Shown piece by piece: positions 35,538 through 43,607 of a DNA stretch of 64,000 bases. Under the pieces are notes generated by a model. The model made no database searches and was not told where the DNA came from. It worked only from the letters and a program-made list of their open reading frames with translations. Within the stretch, counting starts at the first letter, position 1. Every line of letters begins with the position of its first letter. The position numbers and the translations under genes are program-made. The stretch is from Burkholderiaceae bacterium (GTDB lineage Bacteria > Pseudomonadota > Gammaproteobacteria > Burkholderiales > Burkholderiaceae_C): assembly GCA_023150375.1 (NCBI GenBank), contig JAKLLA010000001.1, positions 124,001-188,000 on the forward strand, read 5' to 3'.

Positions 35538-36794
35538 TTACGTGGTCAGGCGCGACGCCAGCTTCTTGGTGGTGGACGACACGAAGCGCTCGAGCCGCTC
35601 GGCCAGCGTGCGCGCCGATGGTGTGAGTGCCGGCGCGATCTCGTGCGCGGCCTGTTCGATGGCGGCTGGCACGCGGTCGGCCATGTCCCGCGCCTGCTGG
35701 GCCAGGAAGCGCGTTTGCATGCCGAGCTGCCGGGCCATCAGCGCCATGTGCTCGGCGCCCATCTCGCCCGGCCGGACTTCGCCGCCGATGGCGAAGGCGA
35801 ACTCGGTCGACAGGCCAGGGTACAGCCGCGTGCACATCAGGTCGTAGAACGGCGTCAGCGTCACGCCCCGTCCGGGCACGCTGTAGATCGACAGGTTCTT
35901 GGCGTGGCTGTCGTTGTTGCCGACGTAGAGGTTGAAGAACACCCAGCGCACCAGGTGGCGCAGGTCGACGGCGGGCTGCGCGCTGTAGCGGCGGATCAGT
36001 TCGGCGCAAGCGGCCAGGCCCGGGCCGCCTTCCTTCTCGTACTTCCGGTCCGACACCGTGCCGGCCAGCTGGCACAGGTCGTACTGCACCAGCCGGGCCA
36101 GCGTGCCATCGGCGCGAAGCTGGCGGTCGAAGCGGCGCACGACGCAGGCTTCGGTGTGCGGTTCGTAGAAGACTTCGGCGGTCGGTAGGCCAGCCAACGC
36201 CGCGGCTCGCATCACGATGGTCTCGTTCGCGGCCGAGTGCCACACCTTGGCCAGGCGGCGGATGTTGGGTTTGAGGATGTGCGTGGACGGCGAGGTGCCT
36301 TTGGGCAGCTGCGGCACGCCGTCGTCGAAGATCGCCAGACTGGTCTTATCCTGGGCCCCGGCCAGCGAGATCCGCGCGCCTTGCTCGTGGATGTCGATCG
36401 CCGAGGCCGAACGCTTGGCCAGGACGGCTGCAATGGCCTCCCACGTCGTGGCCTCGTAGCGCGGCGGCTCCGGCGTCTGCCCCGGCGCGACCAGCACGAA
36501 GGCTCCCGCAGTGTCGCCCGCCACCTCCAGCAGCAGCGAGAAGAGGGTGGACGCCTTGCGCTGCGCGGCCAGGTAGTCGCGCAGTTCGCCCTCGGGCAGC
36601 AGGTTCTCGAAGAAGGCCTGCACCTCGGGCGTGGTCTGCCGGCCGGGCTGCAGCGGGATGGCCGCCAGCGACATGCGTTGGGTACCGGTCAGCCAGCCAG
36701 GCGCGTACTCGAAGGCCAGCGGCGCGCTGTCATACACAGCGCCGACCAGGTCGCTGCCGTAGTACACGTCCAGCCGGTCGGGCCGTGGCTGCAT
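35538..36794 (-). CDS. hipA: HipA-family serine/threonine kinase toxin
   Basis: 418 residues. HipA kinases phosphorylate aminoacyl-tRNA synthetases (GltX for E. coli HipA), halting translation and causing persistence. The N-terminal subdomain (LDVYYGSDLVGAVYD...) is complete, the central P-loop-like segment is ARISLAGAQDKTSLAIF, and the catalytic loop is VGNNDSHAKNLS. The metal-binding motif appears as PFYDLMCTRLYP. The protein therefore looks full-length and active. An ATG at 36794 follows a GTG codon at 36797; either may be used. The gene lies 10 bp after hipB. Confidence 0.92.
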   Translation of the reverse strand: MQPRPDRLDVYYGSDLVGAVYDSAPLAFEYAPGWLTGTQRMSLAAIPLQPGRQTTPEVQAFFENLLPEGELRDYLAAQRKASTLFSLLLEVAGDTAGAFVLVAPGQTPEPPRYEATTWEAIAAVLAKRSASAIDIHEQGARISLAGAQDKTSLAIFDDGVPQLPKGTSPSTHILKPNIRRLAKVWHSAANETIVMRAAALAGLPTAEVFYEPHTEACVVRRFDRQLRADGTLARLVQYDLCQLAGTVSDRKYEKEGGPGLAACAELIRRYSAQPAVDLRHLVRWVFFNLYVGNNDSHAKNLSIYSVPGRGVTLTPFYDLMCTRLYPGLSTEFAFAIGGEVRPGEMGAEHMALMARQLGMQTRFLAQQARDMADRVPAAIEQAAHEIAPALTPSARTLAERLERFVSSTTKKLASRLTT

Positions 36795-36804
36795 CACGTG
36801 CCCC

Positions 36805-37089
36805 TCAGAGCGCCGAGGTCGAACGAGAGGCCTTGGTGCGCACCACCACCTCCAGGCCCAGCAGGTCCATCAGGTCCAGCACCTTCTGCAACTGCACCGT
36901 CGGCTTCCCGTTCTCCAGGTCCACGATGAAGCGGTTGCCGGTGTTGCCCAGGCCCGCCAGGTCGAGCTGCTTCAGGTCCAGCCGCTTGCGCTGCTCGCGG
37001 ATGACGGCGCCCAGCTCGACGGAGGAGCGGATGGGCGTCTCTGCATCATTGAGGTGACCGAGCGGTAAGTCTTGGACCGAGGGCGGCAT
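36805..37089 (-). CDS. hipB: HipB-family antitoxin (HTH XRE)
   Basis: 94-residue XRE-type DNA-binding antitoxin. The HTH lies at about 27-75 (LGAVIREQRKRLDLKQLDLAGLGNTGNRFIVDLENGKPTVQLQKVLDLMDLLG). It should neutralise HipA and repress its own operon. Three matching boxes, one inside its first codons and two upstream, are the likely operators. The N-terminus before the HTH is longer than usual (about 25 residues), so a later non-ATG start cannot be ruled out; that would place the first box outside the coding region. Confidence 0.88.
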   Translation of the reverse strand: MPPSVQDLPLGHLNDAETPIRSSVELGAVIREQRKRLDLKQLDLAGLGNTGNRFIVDLENGKPTVQLQKVLDLMDLLGLEVVVRTKASRSTSAL

Positions 37090-37168
37090 GGCAGGCGCTC
37101 GAAGTTACCTTTCGGTCATTTTCGGTGTCGATCTGCTGGAGGTCAAGCGCAAAGTGACTGATCGGTAA
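37055..37168 (-). promoter_or_regulatory. three HipB operator-like boxes at exact 50-bp spacing
   Basis: A 14-bp dyad of the form TKACC-N4-GGTMA occurs at 37055-37068 (tgaccgagcggtaa), 37105-37118 (ttacctttcggtca, inverted) and 37155-37168 (tgactgatcggtaa, one half-site base changed). Starts are precisely 50 bp apart. They straddle the hipB start, the natural place for autoregulation by a HipB dimer. The middle box is the best placed to overlap the core promoter. Confidence 0.65.
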
Positions 37169-37194
37169 TCCGTGGTGTGGACTTCACAGGCGCG

Positions 37195-39582
37195 TCAATC
37201 GTCCGGATCGAAGAGGCCCGACGCCGATGGGATCACCCGATACCCCATGGCCTGATACCCGCGCTGGCGCCGTTCCCACATCCGAAGCAGGGCGGGATGC
37301 CCCTCGTCGACGAAGTCGACGATTCGGACGCTGCTCTTGCTGGCGTGCTCACGGTGCAAGCGGCCGGCGTACTGCGCAAGCGTGCCCTTCCAGGAGATGG
37401 GCATCGCCAGTACCAGGGTGTCGAGGGGCGCATGGTCGAAGCCTTCGCCGACCAGCCTGCCCGTCGAAAGCAGCACCCGCGGAGCATCGGCAGGCAGCGC
37501 TTCCAGTTCCTGAAGCAGCGTGGCTCGCTGCTTCGCCGACATCCGGCCGTGCAGCACGAGCAGCTGTGACACCCGAGTGCCCAGCGCCTGGCGCAGGGCC
37601 TCCAGGTGCTCCGTCCGCTCGGTCAGAACCAGGACCTTGGCTCCAGCGGTGAATGCAGCCGTCACCTCGTCGGCCACCAGGGCAGTGCGCGCGGCATCCG
37701 AAGCGATGACCTGGAACACCTGCTGGATCGGCGCATCGTCGGCTGCTGCCACGCGAGCGCTCAGGTATTGCGGAACGATCTCCAGAGTCTGAGGCGCCCC
37801 TGCAGGCTTCTCCGCGGTGTGCCGCGTCGGGCCGCACTGCATGAAGATGATGGGCTGCCGGCCGTCGCGGCGGATCGGCGTGGCCGTCAACCCGAGGACG
37901 TACTTCGCCTTGGCCCGCTTCAGGATCGCCTCGAAGGAGAACGCCGAGAGATGGTGGCACTCGTCCACCACGATGTGCCCATAGTCCTCCACCAGCGCGT
38001 TGACCTCGCCCTGGCGGCAAAGCGACTGCATCAAGGCGATATCGATCTGCCCGGTGGGCTTCGACTTGCCGCCGCCGATCGCGCCGATGTTGGGTCGGCC
38101 CTGACTTCCATCGCTGGCTTCCGCCAGGAAGGACTGCAGCCGCTCGCGCCACTGCCGCAACAGCTCGGCCCGGTGGACCAGGATCAAGGTGTTCACGCCC
38201 CGTGCGGCGATCAGCGCTGCTGCGGTCACCGTCTTGCCGAAGGCGGTCGGCGCGCAAAGGACGCCCGCATCGTGCGCCAGCATGGCGTCGACCGCCTGCT
38301 GCTGGTCGGGCCGGAGCGCACCGCGAAACTCCACCCGGAGCGCCGTCCCGGCCGATCGCTCGTCCTGCAGCTCGGGCCGGATGCCGTTCTCGCGCAGCAA
38401 GGTGAGCGTTGCTTCGAGGCATCCGCGCGGCAGGGCAATGTGCTGGGGAAAGTTCTCGGCGCAGCCAATGACCCGGGGCTCGTCCCACACCGGAAGGCGC
38501 ATGGCCTGCGCCTTGTAGAACTCGGGGTTCTGAAACGCGGCCAGGCGGATCAGGCGGTTGGCCAGCGGCTGCGGCAGAGCGGCCTTCTCGAAGTACACCA
38601 GGTTGGCCAGCGTGATCTTCAACGAGGCTGGCATTGGGCCGGGCAGGCGGCTGGACGCCGGCTCCTGCCGGCGCCACGGCGCGGCCTGGTCTTCGCTGTC
38701 GATGAAGGTCACGTCGAGCGGATGGCTGCCACCGGTGGCGCGCAGGATCGTGGGCTCGATGTCTGCGGACTGCATCTTCGGTAGGCCGGCCAGGAAAGCC
38801 CACTGGTCGTCGTAGGGCTGCAAGTCACGGTCGACGAAGACGCTGCCTCCGCTTTCGCGGGGCGCCTTCTGTAGCGGCAAGGCGATGAGGTTGCCGAAGC
38901 CTCCCTTCGGCATCGTGTCCTGGTTCGGGAACAGGCGGTCGTAAGAGCTGAGTTTCAGCTGGCGGGTGCGGGCGCAGGTGTGGCTGATGAGGGCGGTGCC
39001 CAGCCGGCGGGCATCGCGCGCGGACACTCGGCTGGCGAAGAAGATCCATGCATGTGCGCCATTGCCTGAGCGGGAAACTTCGAGCGCGACAGGCACGCCC
39101 AGCGCATCGCAGGAGCCGGCGAAGGCGCGGGCATCCTCGCGCCACTCGGCATCGTCAAAGTCGACGGCCAGGAAGTGGCAGGTGTCATCGGTCAGAAGCG
39201 GATACACCCCTACGGTGTGCCGGCCGGCGAGGTGGTCGAAGACCGTCTGGCCCGTGACCGGAATCAGTGCGCGGTGCTCGCAGTCGCCGCACTTGATGCG
39301 CGGCTTCTCGCAGATGCCGGCCCGCCACTCGTTCGCGCATGCCGGTGAGTAGCCCGACTTGCCGGCCTTGCTCTCCCAGCGGACCGGGTACACGTCCTCC
39401 CGGCCGCGGAACAGGCTCGCGAACAGCTTCACCTTCTCATCGGTCCCGAGTCGTGCCTGCCGTTCGGTGGTCGTCGCGGGATCGGGTGGCTGCCATGCGA
39501 TGCCGTGCTCGGCGAGCAATTCGCGCAGCCGTCGGTTCTCAGCCAACAGCCGGTTCAGCTCCTCGCGCTCGTCGTCCGTCAT
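37195..39582 (-). CDS. TOTE-type archaeo-eukaryotic primase fused to SF2 helicase
   Basis: 795 residues. A short N-terminal coiled coil (EREELNRLLAENRRLRELLAEHG) leads into a primase-like domain: four-Cys cluster C82, C91, C98, C101, metal ligands D141 and D143 (FLAVDFDD), and SGNGAHAWIFF with H177. The C-terminal half is a superfamily 2 helicase with Walker A APTAFGKT (about 443-450), DECHH (about 537) and TATPIRR. This primase-plus-helicase order is that of the TOTE conflict systems, proposed to act against foreign nucleic acid. Its TOTE partner genes are not evident. It is located between parDE and hipBA on the same strand. Confidence 0.85.
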   Translation of the reverse strand: MTDDEREELNRLLAENRRLRELLAEHGIAWQPPDPATTTERQARLGTDEKVKLFASLFRGREDVYPVRWESKAGKSGYSPACANEWRAGICEKPRIKCGDCEHRALIPVTGQTVFDHLAGRHTVGVYPLLTDDTCHFLAVDFDDAEWREDARAFAGSCDALGVPVALEVSRSGNGAHAWIFFASRVSARDARRLGTALISHTCARTRQLKLSSYDRLFPNQDTMPKGGFGNLIALPLQKAPRESGGSVFVDRDLQPYDDQWAFLAGLPKMQSADIEPTILRATGGSHPLDVTFIDSEDQAAPWRRQEPASSRLPGPMPASLKITLANLVYFEKAALPQPLANRLIRLAAFQNPEFYKAQAMRLPVWDEPRVIGCAENFPQHIALPRGCLEATLTLLRENGIRPELQDERSAGTALRVEFRGALRPDQQQAVDAMLAHDAGVLCAPTAFGKTVTAAALIAARGVNTLILVHRAELLRQWRERLQSFLAEASDGSQGRPNIGAIGGGKSKPTGQIDIALMQSLCRQGEVNALVEDYGHIVVDECHHLSAFSFEAILKRAKAKYVLGLTATPIRRDGRQPIIFMQCGPTRHTAEKPAGAPQTLEIVPQYLSARVAAADDAPIQQVFQVIASDAARTALVADEVTAAFTAGAKVLVLTERTEHLEALRQALGTRVSQLLVLHGRMSAKQRATLLQELEALPADAPRVLLSTGRLVGEGFDHAPLDTLVLAMPISWKGTLAQYAGRLHREHASKSSVRIVDFVDEGHPALLRMWERRQRGYQAMGYRVIPSASGLFDPDD

Positions 39583-39630
39583 CGGGCGCCTTGCATCGGC
39601 CGCAGGATCGGGCGGCCACGGAGCGAGTCT

Positions 39631-39948
39631 TCAGTCGACATCCTGGAGGATCGCGAGGATGTCTTGTCGGTCGCCGACAAGGCGAACGACATCGAGATGA
39701 TCGGGTGCCTCGAAGTAGAGCCACTGCATCGGGAACCCAGCGACTCGCCAGGATCGCAAACCTGGGATGTCGCACAACTGGCCCAGCCGGGGAGAGCCCA
39801 TGGAGGGCATGCGTTCGATCGGCTCGAGCGCAGCGATGGCGGCGTCGAACATTCGCTCGCCCAGAGCCAGTCCACCTTCCTGGGCGTAGTAGCGCGCCGC
39901 CTCGACCAAGTCCGCTTCGGCGCAGGGCCGAAGGTGAGCGGGCTTCAA
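39631..39948 (-). CDS. parE: ParE/RelE-family toxin
   Basis: 105 residues with the compact ParE fold: helix AEADLVEAARYYAQEGGLALGERMFDAAIAALE, then strands LRSWRVAGFPMQWLYFEAPDHLDVVRLVGDRQDI. ParE toxins inhibit DNA gyrase; related RelE toxins cut mRNA, and sequence alone does not separate the two with certainty. The start codon is TTG, overlapping the parD stop by 4 bp (TTGA). Confidence 0.85.
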   Translation of the reverse strand: MKPAHLRPCAEADLVEAARYYAQEGGLALGERMFDAAIAALEPIERMPSMGSPRLGQLCDIPGLRSWRVAGFPMQWLYFEAPDHLDVVRLVGDRQDILAILQDVD

Positions 39949-40196
39949 CGCAGGTCGCCCAAGGCCTGCTTCTTTAGCTGCGCCGTCCGCCTCGGTGTCA
40001 GGGCACGGCTGGGTCCCGAACTCAGCCCTTCTTCGATCAACTCGCGCAGCCTCTTCTTGGCCTGTTCTTCCTGGTCTCGGCGGATCAGCTCACGCAGGTA
40101 CTCGCTGGTGTTGCCGTACTGACCGGACCGTACTCGCTGGTCGACGTACTCGCGCAAGGCCTCGGGCAGGGCAAAGCTCATCGTGTTGCTGCTCAT
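39945..40196 (-). CDS. parD: ParD-family antitoxin
   Basis: 83-residue ribbon-helix-helix antitoxin: MSFALPEALREYVDQRVRSGQYGNTSEYLRELIRRDQEEQ is the standard CopG/ParD DNA-binding half, and the C-terminal helix binds the toxin. The ATG at 40196 is preferred; the reading frame stays open nine codons further upstream. It starts 39 bp after the integrase stop and should autoregulate parDE. Confidence 0.88.
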   Translation of the reverse strand: MSSNTMSFALPEALREYVDQRVRSGQYGNTSEYLRELIRRDQEEQAKKRLRELIEEGLSSGPSRALTPRRTAQLKKQALGDLR

Positions 40197-40235
40197 GGCG
40201 TACATGATCCTGTCGACTATCAATAGTTGTCAAGC

Positions 40236-41510
40236 TTACTCGGCTGTCGGTGCCTGCTGGCGCGCTGCCGCCGATTGCTTTGTCGGTGGCTGTTGACGTT
40301 CCAGCTTCAGCAGCAACTGCCCCCACGCCTCCAGCGCTCGCCGCCGCTCCTCGAAGTAGTCGTGCCGGTTGTAGACGCCTTCCACACCCTTGAGCTTGTG
40401 GTTCAGGCAGCGTTCGGCCACGTGCGGCTCCACGCCCAGCGCGGCCAGATGCGTGCGGGCGGTGCGGCGGAAGTCGTGCACCGTGAAATGGGGCAGGCCG
40501 TGCTTCACCTTGCCCATCGCCACGCCCAGCGTCGACTCGCAGACGTGCGGCACCATCCGGGTTTGGAGCTTGCGCGCCGGCAGCACGTACGGGGCGTTGC
40601 AGGCCAGTTCCTTCAGCTTCTGGAGCCACTCCACTGCCATCGTCGGCAGCGGGATGTCCAGCGGCTGGCCCGTCTTGGTTCGGATGCCGGGCAGGTGCCA
40701 CACCGGCGGGTCGGCTTCCAGCGCGAACTCGTCCCAGCGTGCGGCGATCAGCTCGCCCTTGCGGACGGCCAGCAGCAACAGCAGCTTCACCGTCAGTTCG
40801 TTCTGCACGCTGAAGCCCTTGGCCTGGCGCATGGCATCGAAGAGCGTCACCAGTTCTTCGCGTGACAGCGCCCGTTCCCGAGCCAGTTCCTTGCCGCCTG
40901 CGTCTGCCACGTCGAAAGCTGCTGCCGGATTGAAGCGCACCAGGTGGCGCTTGATGGCGTAGTCGAACATCCGCCGCACCCAGCGCAGAACGTCGTTGGC
41001 GATGGTCGGCGCGCCGCGCTTCACGACAGCGCGCAGCATCGCGTCGATGTGTCTTGGCTCCACCGCATCCAGGGCCAGCTTGCCCAGGTGCGGCTTGATG
41101 TCCTTCTCGATGCGGCTGCGCACGATGTTCGGGTGCTTCCAGCGGCCATTGATCATGCGCTCGAAGTACTCGTCGGCGAGCTGGCCGACCGTGGTGACGC
41201 TGCGTGCGGCCTCGATGCGGGCCAGGGCTGTGGACTTTCGCTCCTGCTTCTCGCCGGCCACGTCGTGGCCGAGGGCGATCTTGGCGCGTAGTTCCTTGGC
41301 TGACTGACGGGCTGCGGCCAGGGGCAGGTCGGTGTAGCTGCCCAGGTTCATCACGCGCGACTTGCCGGCGAAGCGGTAGCGCAACTTCCAGCTCGGCGCA
41401 CTGCGTTCGGGTCGCCACGTCAGCACAAGCCCGTCGCCGTCGGATCGACCTTCGAAGCGCTCGCCGGACCTGATCCAGGCCCGAATGGCTACATCGGACA
41501 GCTTGCCCAT
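40236..41510 (-). CDS. int: P4-type tyrosine integrase of the island
   Basis: 424 residues. The N-terminal DUF4102-like arm-binding region (14-100), core-binding domain (105-200) and catalytic domain (215-390) are complete, with R250, H345-xx-R348, H371 and the nucleophile Tyr380. This protein should catalyse integration and excision at the 25-bp repeat. The ATG at 41510 (MGKLSDVAIRAW) is preferred; an upstream start at 41606 would add 32 residues over the candidate arm sites. It reads in the same direction as yicC, its target gene, starting 171 bp beyond the repeat. Confidence 0.92.
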   Translation of the reverse strand: MGKLSDVAIRAWIRSGERFEGRSDGDGLVLTWRPERSAPSWKLRYRFAGKSRVMNLGSYTDLPLAAARQSAKELRAKIALGHDVAGEKQERKSTALARIEAARSVTTVGQLADEYFERMINGRWKHPNIVRSRIEKDIKPHLGKLALDAVEPRHIDAMLRAVVKRGAPTIANDVLRWVRRMFDYAIKRHLVRFNPAAAFDVADAGGKELARERALSREELVTLFDAMRQAKGFSVQNELTVKLLLLLAVRKGELIAARWDEFALEADPPVWHLPGIRTKTGQPLDIPLPTMAVEWLQKLKELACNAPYVLPARKLQTRMVPHVCESTLGVAMGKVKHGLPHFTVHDFRRTARTHLAALGVEPHVAERCLNHKLKGVEGVYNRHDYFEERRRALEAWGQLLLKLERQQPPTKQSAAARQQAPTAE

Positions 41511-41524
41511 CGTCCGCCCCAGGT

Positions 41525-41573
41525 GTGTACCCAAAACTGCGCCGGACGGTTCCGGGTACACGCTCGGGTACAC
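41525..41573. repeat. gggtacac boxes at right island end (candidate integrase arm sites)
   Basis: Direct copies at 41554-41561 and 41566-41573 (12 bp apart, as on the left end) and one inverted copy, gtgtaccc, at 41525-41532. They lie between the integrase start and the attachment repeat. The same region may also hold the integrase promoter, in which case integrase would repress its own gene. Confidence 0.6.
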
Positions 41574-41680
41574 GGAAATTCTGGGATGGGGTGGGCCGCT
41601 GTTCAACCTCCTGAAACGCCAAGCCCGCGTAAACGCTGGACATTCCGGCCGCTTGGGGGTGTCAAGAGACCCCGTGAAAC

Positions 41681-41705
41681 CTCACTCGATGTTCTGCACC
41701 TGCTC
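41681..41705. repeat. island attachment site, yicC side (25-bp direct repeat, copy 2)
   Basis: Overlaps the last seven codons and stop of yicC on the minus strand and is identical to 18493-18517. Because the repeat restores the coding end, yicC stays intact after integration. Confidence 0.9.
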
Positions 41706-42602
41706 GCGCAGCTGCTCGATGGCCACCTTCATCTCGACGGAGATCTGGGTCAGCTCCAGCGCGGCGGACTTGCTGCCCAGGGTGTTGGCCTCGCGGTGCA
41801 GCTCCTGGATCAGGAAGTCCAGGCGCTTGCCCAGCTCGCCGCCGGCACGCAGCAGGCGGGTGATCTCGTCGAGGTGGGCCCCCAGGCGGGAGAGCTCTTC
41901 GGCCACGTCGATGCGCAGCGCGAAGGCAGCCGCCTCGGACATTGCCCGCTCGGCCAGCGCCTGCGGCGGCAGGGTCTGGGCGGCGCCGGCGCTGGACAGG
42001 GCCTCCTGCCAGCGCTCCAGGAAACGCTGCTGCTGGCGCGCCACCACCTGCGGCAGCAGCGGCTGGGCCTGCGCAGCCAGGGCACGCAGGCGCTCGACGC
42101 GCTCCATCAGGATGGCTACCAGGCGCTCGCCTTCTCGCGCGCGCGCCTCGCGCAGCTGGGCCAGACAGCGGCGCGCCGCCTCCATCACCGCCTCGTCGGG
42201 CGCCGGGGTGGGCGCCGTGCTGCGGCAGATCTGCAGCGCCTCGTGAACGCTCAGCCCGACGGCCCGGGGCAGCCACTGCTGGACCTGCGACTCGAGGCGC
42301 GCCAGCGTCTGCAGCTGCTCGGGCTGGGGCGACAGACCCTCGGCGGCGTCACCGCGCTCGGGCGCCAGGCGCAACTCCACCTTGCCGCGGCGCAGACCGG
42401 CCGAGAGCAGCTCGCGCAGGGCCGGCTCGAGGCTGCGGAACTCGTCGGGCAGGCGCAGCACCAGGTCGAGGAAGCGGCTGTTCACCGAGCGGATCTCGAT
42501 CGTGACCCCGCCCGGACGCGCGGCCGCGCCACCGTCGCCCGGCCTCGCCGTGAGCGCCCCCGTTCCGGCACTGGCGTAGCCGGTCATGCTGTAAACTGCC
42601 AT
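41682..42602 (-). CDS. yicC: YicC-family endoribonuclease
   Basis: 306 residues, normal length. YicC proteins are metal-dependent endoribonucleases implicated in small-RNA turnover. The N-terminal motif MTGYASAG and the C-terminal domain (MSEAAAFALRIDVAEELSRLGAHLDEITRLL...GKRLDFLIQELHREANTLGSK...VEMKVAIEQLREQVQNIE) are conserved. An insertion of about 15 residues with Ala, Arg, Pro and Gly sits at 15-32. Its 3' end is the target of the island. Normally gmk follows it directly. Confidence 0.92.
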   Translation of the reverse strand: MAVYSMTGYASAGTGALTARPGDGGAAARPGGVTIEIRSVNSRFLDLVLRLPDEFRSLEPALRELLSAGLRRGKVELRLAPERGDAAEGLSPQPEQLQTLARLESQVQQWLPRAVGLSVHEALQICRSTAPTPAPDEAVMEAARRCLAQLREARAREGERLVAILMERVERLRALAAQAQPLLPQVVARQQQRFLERWQEALSSAGAAQTLPPQALAERAMSEAAAFALRIDVAEELSRLGAHLDEITRLLRAGGELGKRLDFLIQELHREANTLGSKSAALELTQISVEMKVAIEQLREQVQNIE

Positions 42603-42631
42603 CGCGCAAATCGCCCAAGCAAAATACGATT

Positions 42632-43600
42632 ATGTCAAAGCCAAAACCTGCCCCGTTGCCCCCCGGCACCGTGGTAGGCGGCTATCAGGTGGTGCGCAAG
42701 CTGGCTGCGGGAGGCTTCGGCGTGGTCTACCTTGCCGAGGACAGCGAGCGTCGCCTGGTGGCCCTGAAGGAATACCTGCCCTCCTCGCTGGCCGAACGCG
42801 CCCCGGGCGAGCTGATCCCCCGCGTCAAGCCGGAGAAGCAGCCGCTGTACCGCCTGGGCCTGAAGAGCTTCTTCGAGGAAGGTCGCTCGCTCGCGCAGAT
42901 CAGCCACCCCAGCGTGGTCTCGGTGCTGAACTTCTTCCGCGAGAACGAGACGGTCTACATGGTGATGAACTACCTGCAGGGCGACACGCTGCAGGACTTC
43001 ATCGTCACCGCACGCGACCTCAAGCGCGACAAGGTCTTCCGCGAATCCACCATCCGCAGCCTGTTCGACGAGGTGCTGCGCGGACTGCGCATCGTGCACC
43101 AGCACAAGATGCTGCACCTGGACATCAAGCCGGCCAACGTCTTCATCACGAACGACAACAAGGCGGTGATGCTGGACTTCGGTGCCGCGCGCGAGGTGCT
43201 GAGCAAGGAAGGCAACTTCATCCGGCCGATGTACACGCCCGGCTTCGCCGCGCCGGAGATGTACCGCCGCGACGGCAGCCTGGGTCCCTGGACCGACATC
43301 TACGCGATCGGCGCCTGCATCTACGCCTGCATGCAGGGCTATCCGCCCAACGATGCGCCGCAGCGCATCGAGAAGGATCGCCTGAGCCTGTCGCTGTCGC
43401 GCCTGCGCAGCGTCTACTCGGACAACCTGATCGAGGTCACCGAGTGGTGCATGGCGCTGGACCCGCTGGCGCGCCCGCAGAGCGTCTTCGCGCTGCAGAA
43501 GGAACTGGCCCGCGAGACCGAGCGCCGCTACACCAAGCTCAGCTTCAGCGAGCGGTTGAAGCTGCAGCTCGAGAACATGAAGGCCGGCACCAAGACCTGA
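42632..43600 (+). CDS. serine/threonine protein kinase
   Basis: 322 residues with a complete Hanks-type kinase domain: Gly-rich loop LAAGGFGVVY, K46 in VALKEY, catalytic LHLDIKPAN with D164 (Leu replaces Arg of the HRD motif), DFG at 182-184 and APEMY. The C-terminus after about 300 is a short basic helix; no membrane span or sensor domain is seen. A PP2C phosphatase gene begins 7 bp after its stop, a typical reversible phosphorylation pair. In Burkholderiales this pair regularly sits next to yicC and rph. Start codons of this gene and yicC are only 29 bp apart, divergent. Confidence 0.9.
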   Translation: MSKPKPAPLPPGTVVGGYQVVRKLAAGGFGVVYLAEDSERRLVALKEYLPSSLAERAPGELIPRVKPEKQPLYRLGLKSFFEEGRSLAQISHPSVVSVLNFFRENETVYMVMNYLQGDTLQDFIVTARDLKRDKVFRESTIRSLFDEVLRGLRIVHQHKMLHLDIKPANVFITNDNKAVMLDFGAAREVLSKEGNFIRPMYTPGFAAPEMYRRDGSLGPWTDIYAIGACIYACMQGYPPNDAPQRIEKDRLSLSLSRLRSVYSDNLIEVTEWCMALDPLARPQSVFALQKELARETERRYTKLSFSERLKLQLENMKAGTKT

Positions 43601-43607
43601 CCCCACG

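Larger units (their letters stand above)
18493..41705. mobile_element. 23-kb integrative genomic island inserted at the 3' end of yicC
   Basis: Bounded by a perfect 25-bp direct repeat (18493-18517 and 41681-41705). The right copy is the end of the intact yicC gene; the left copy duplicates its last seven codons plus stop just upstream of gmk. A P4-type tyrosine integrase gene sits 171 bp inside the right end and reads away from yicC. Excision would give a circle of 23,188 bp and restore yicC-gmk. Cargo: three toxin-antitoxin pairs, a type III-like restriction-modification operon with extra genes, a TOTE-type primase-helicase and a second recombinase. No conjugation or phage structural genes are present, so mobility beyond excision would need help. 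Confidence 0.9.

Noticed and set aside
18493-41705. The island as a prophage or conjugative element
   Set aside because: No capsid, tail, terminase, relaxase or type IV secretion genes are present; only integrase and cargo.
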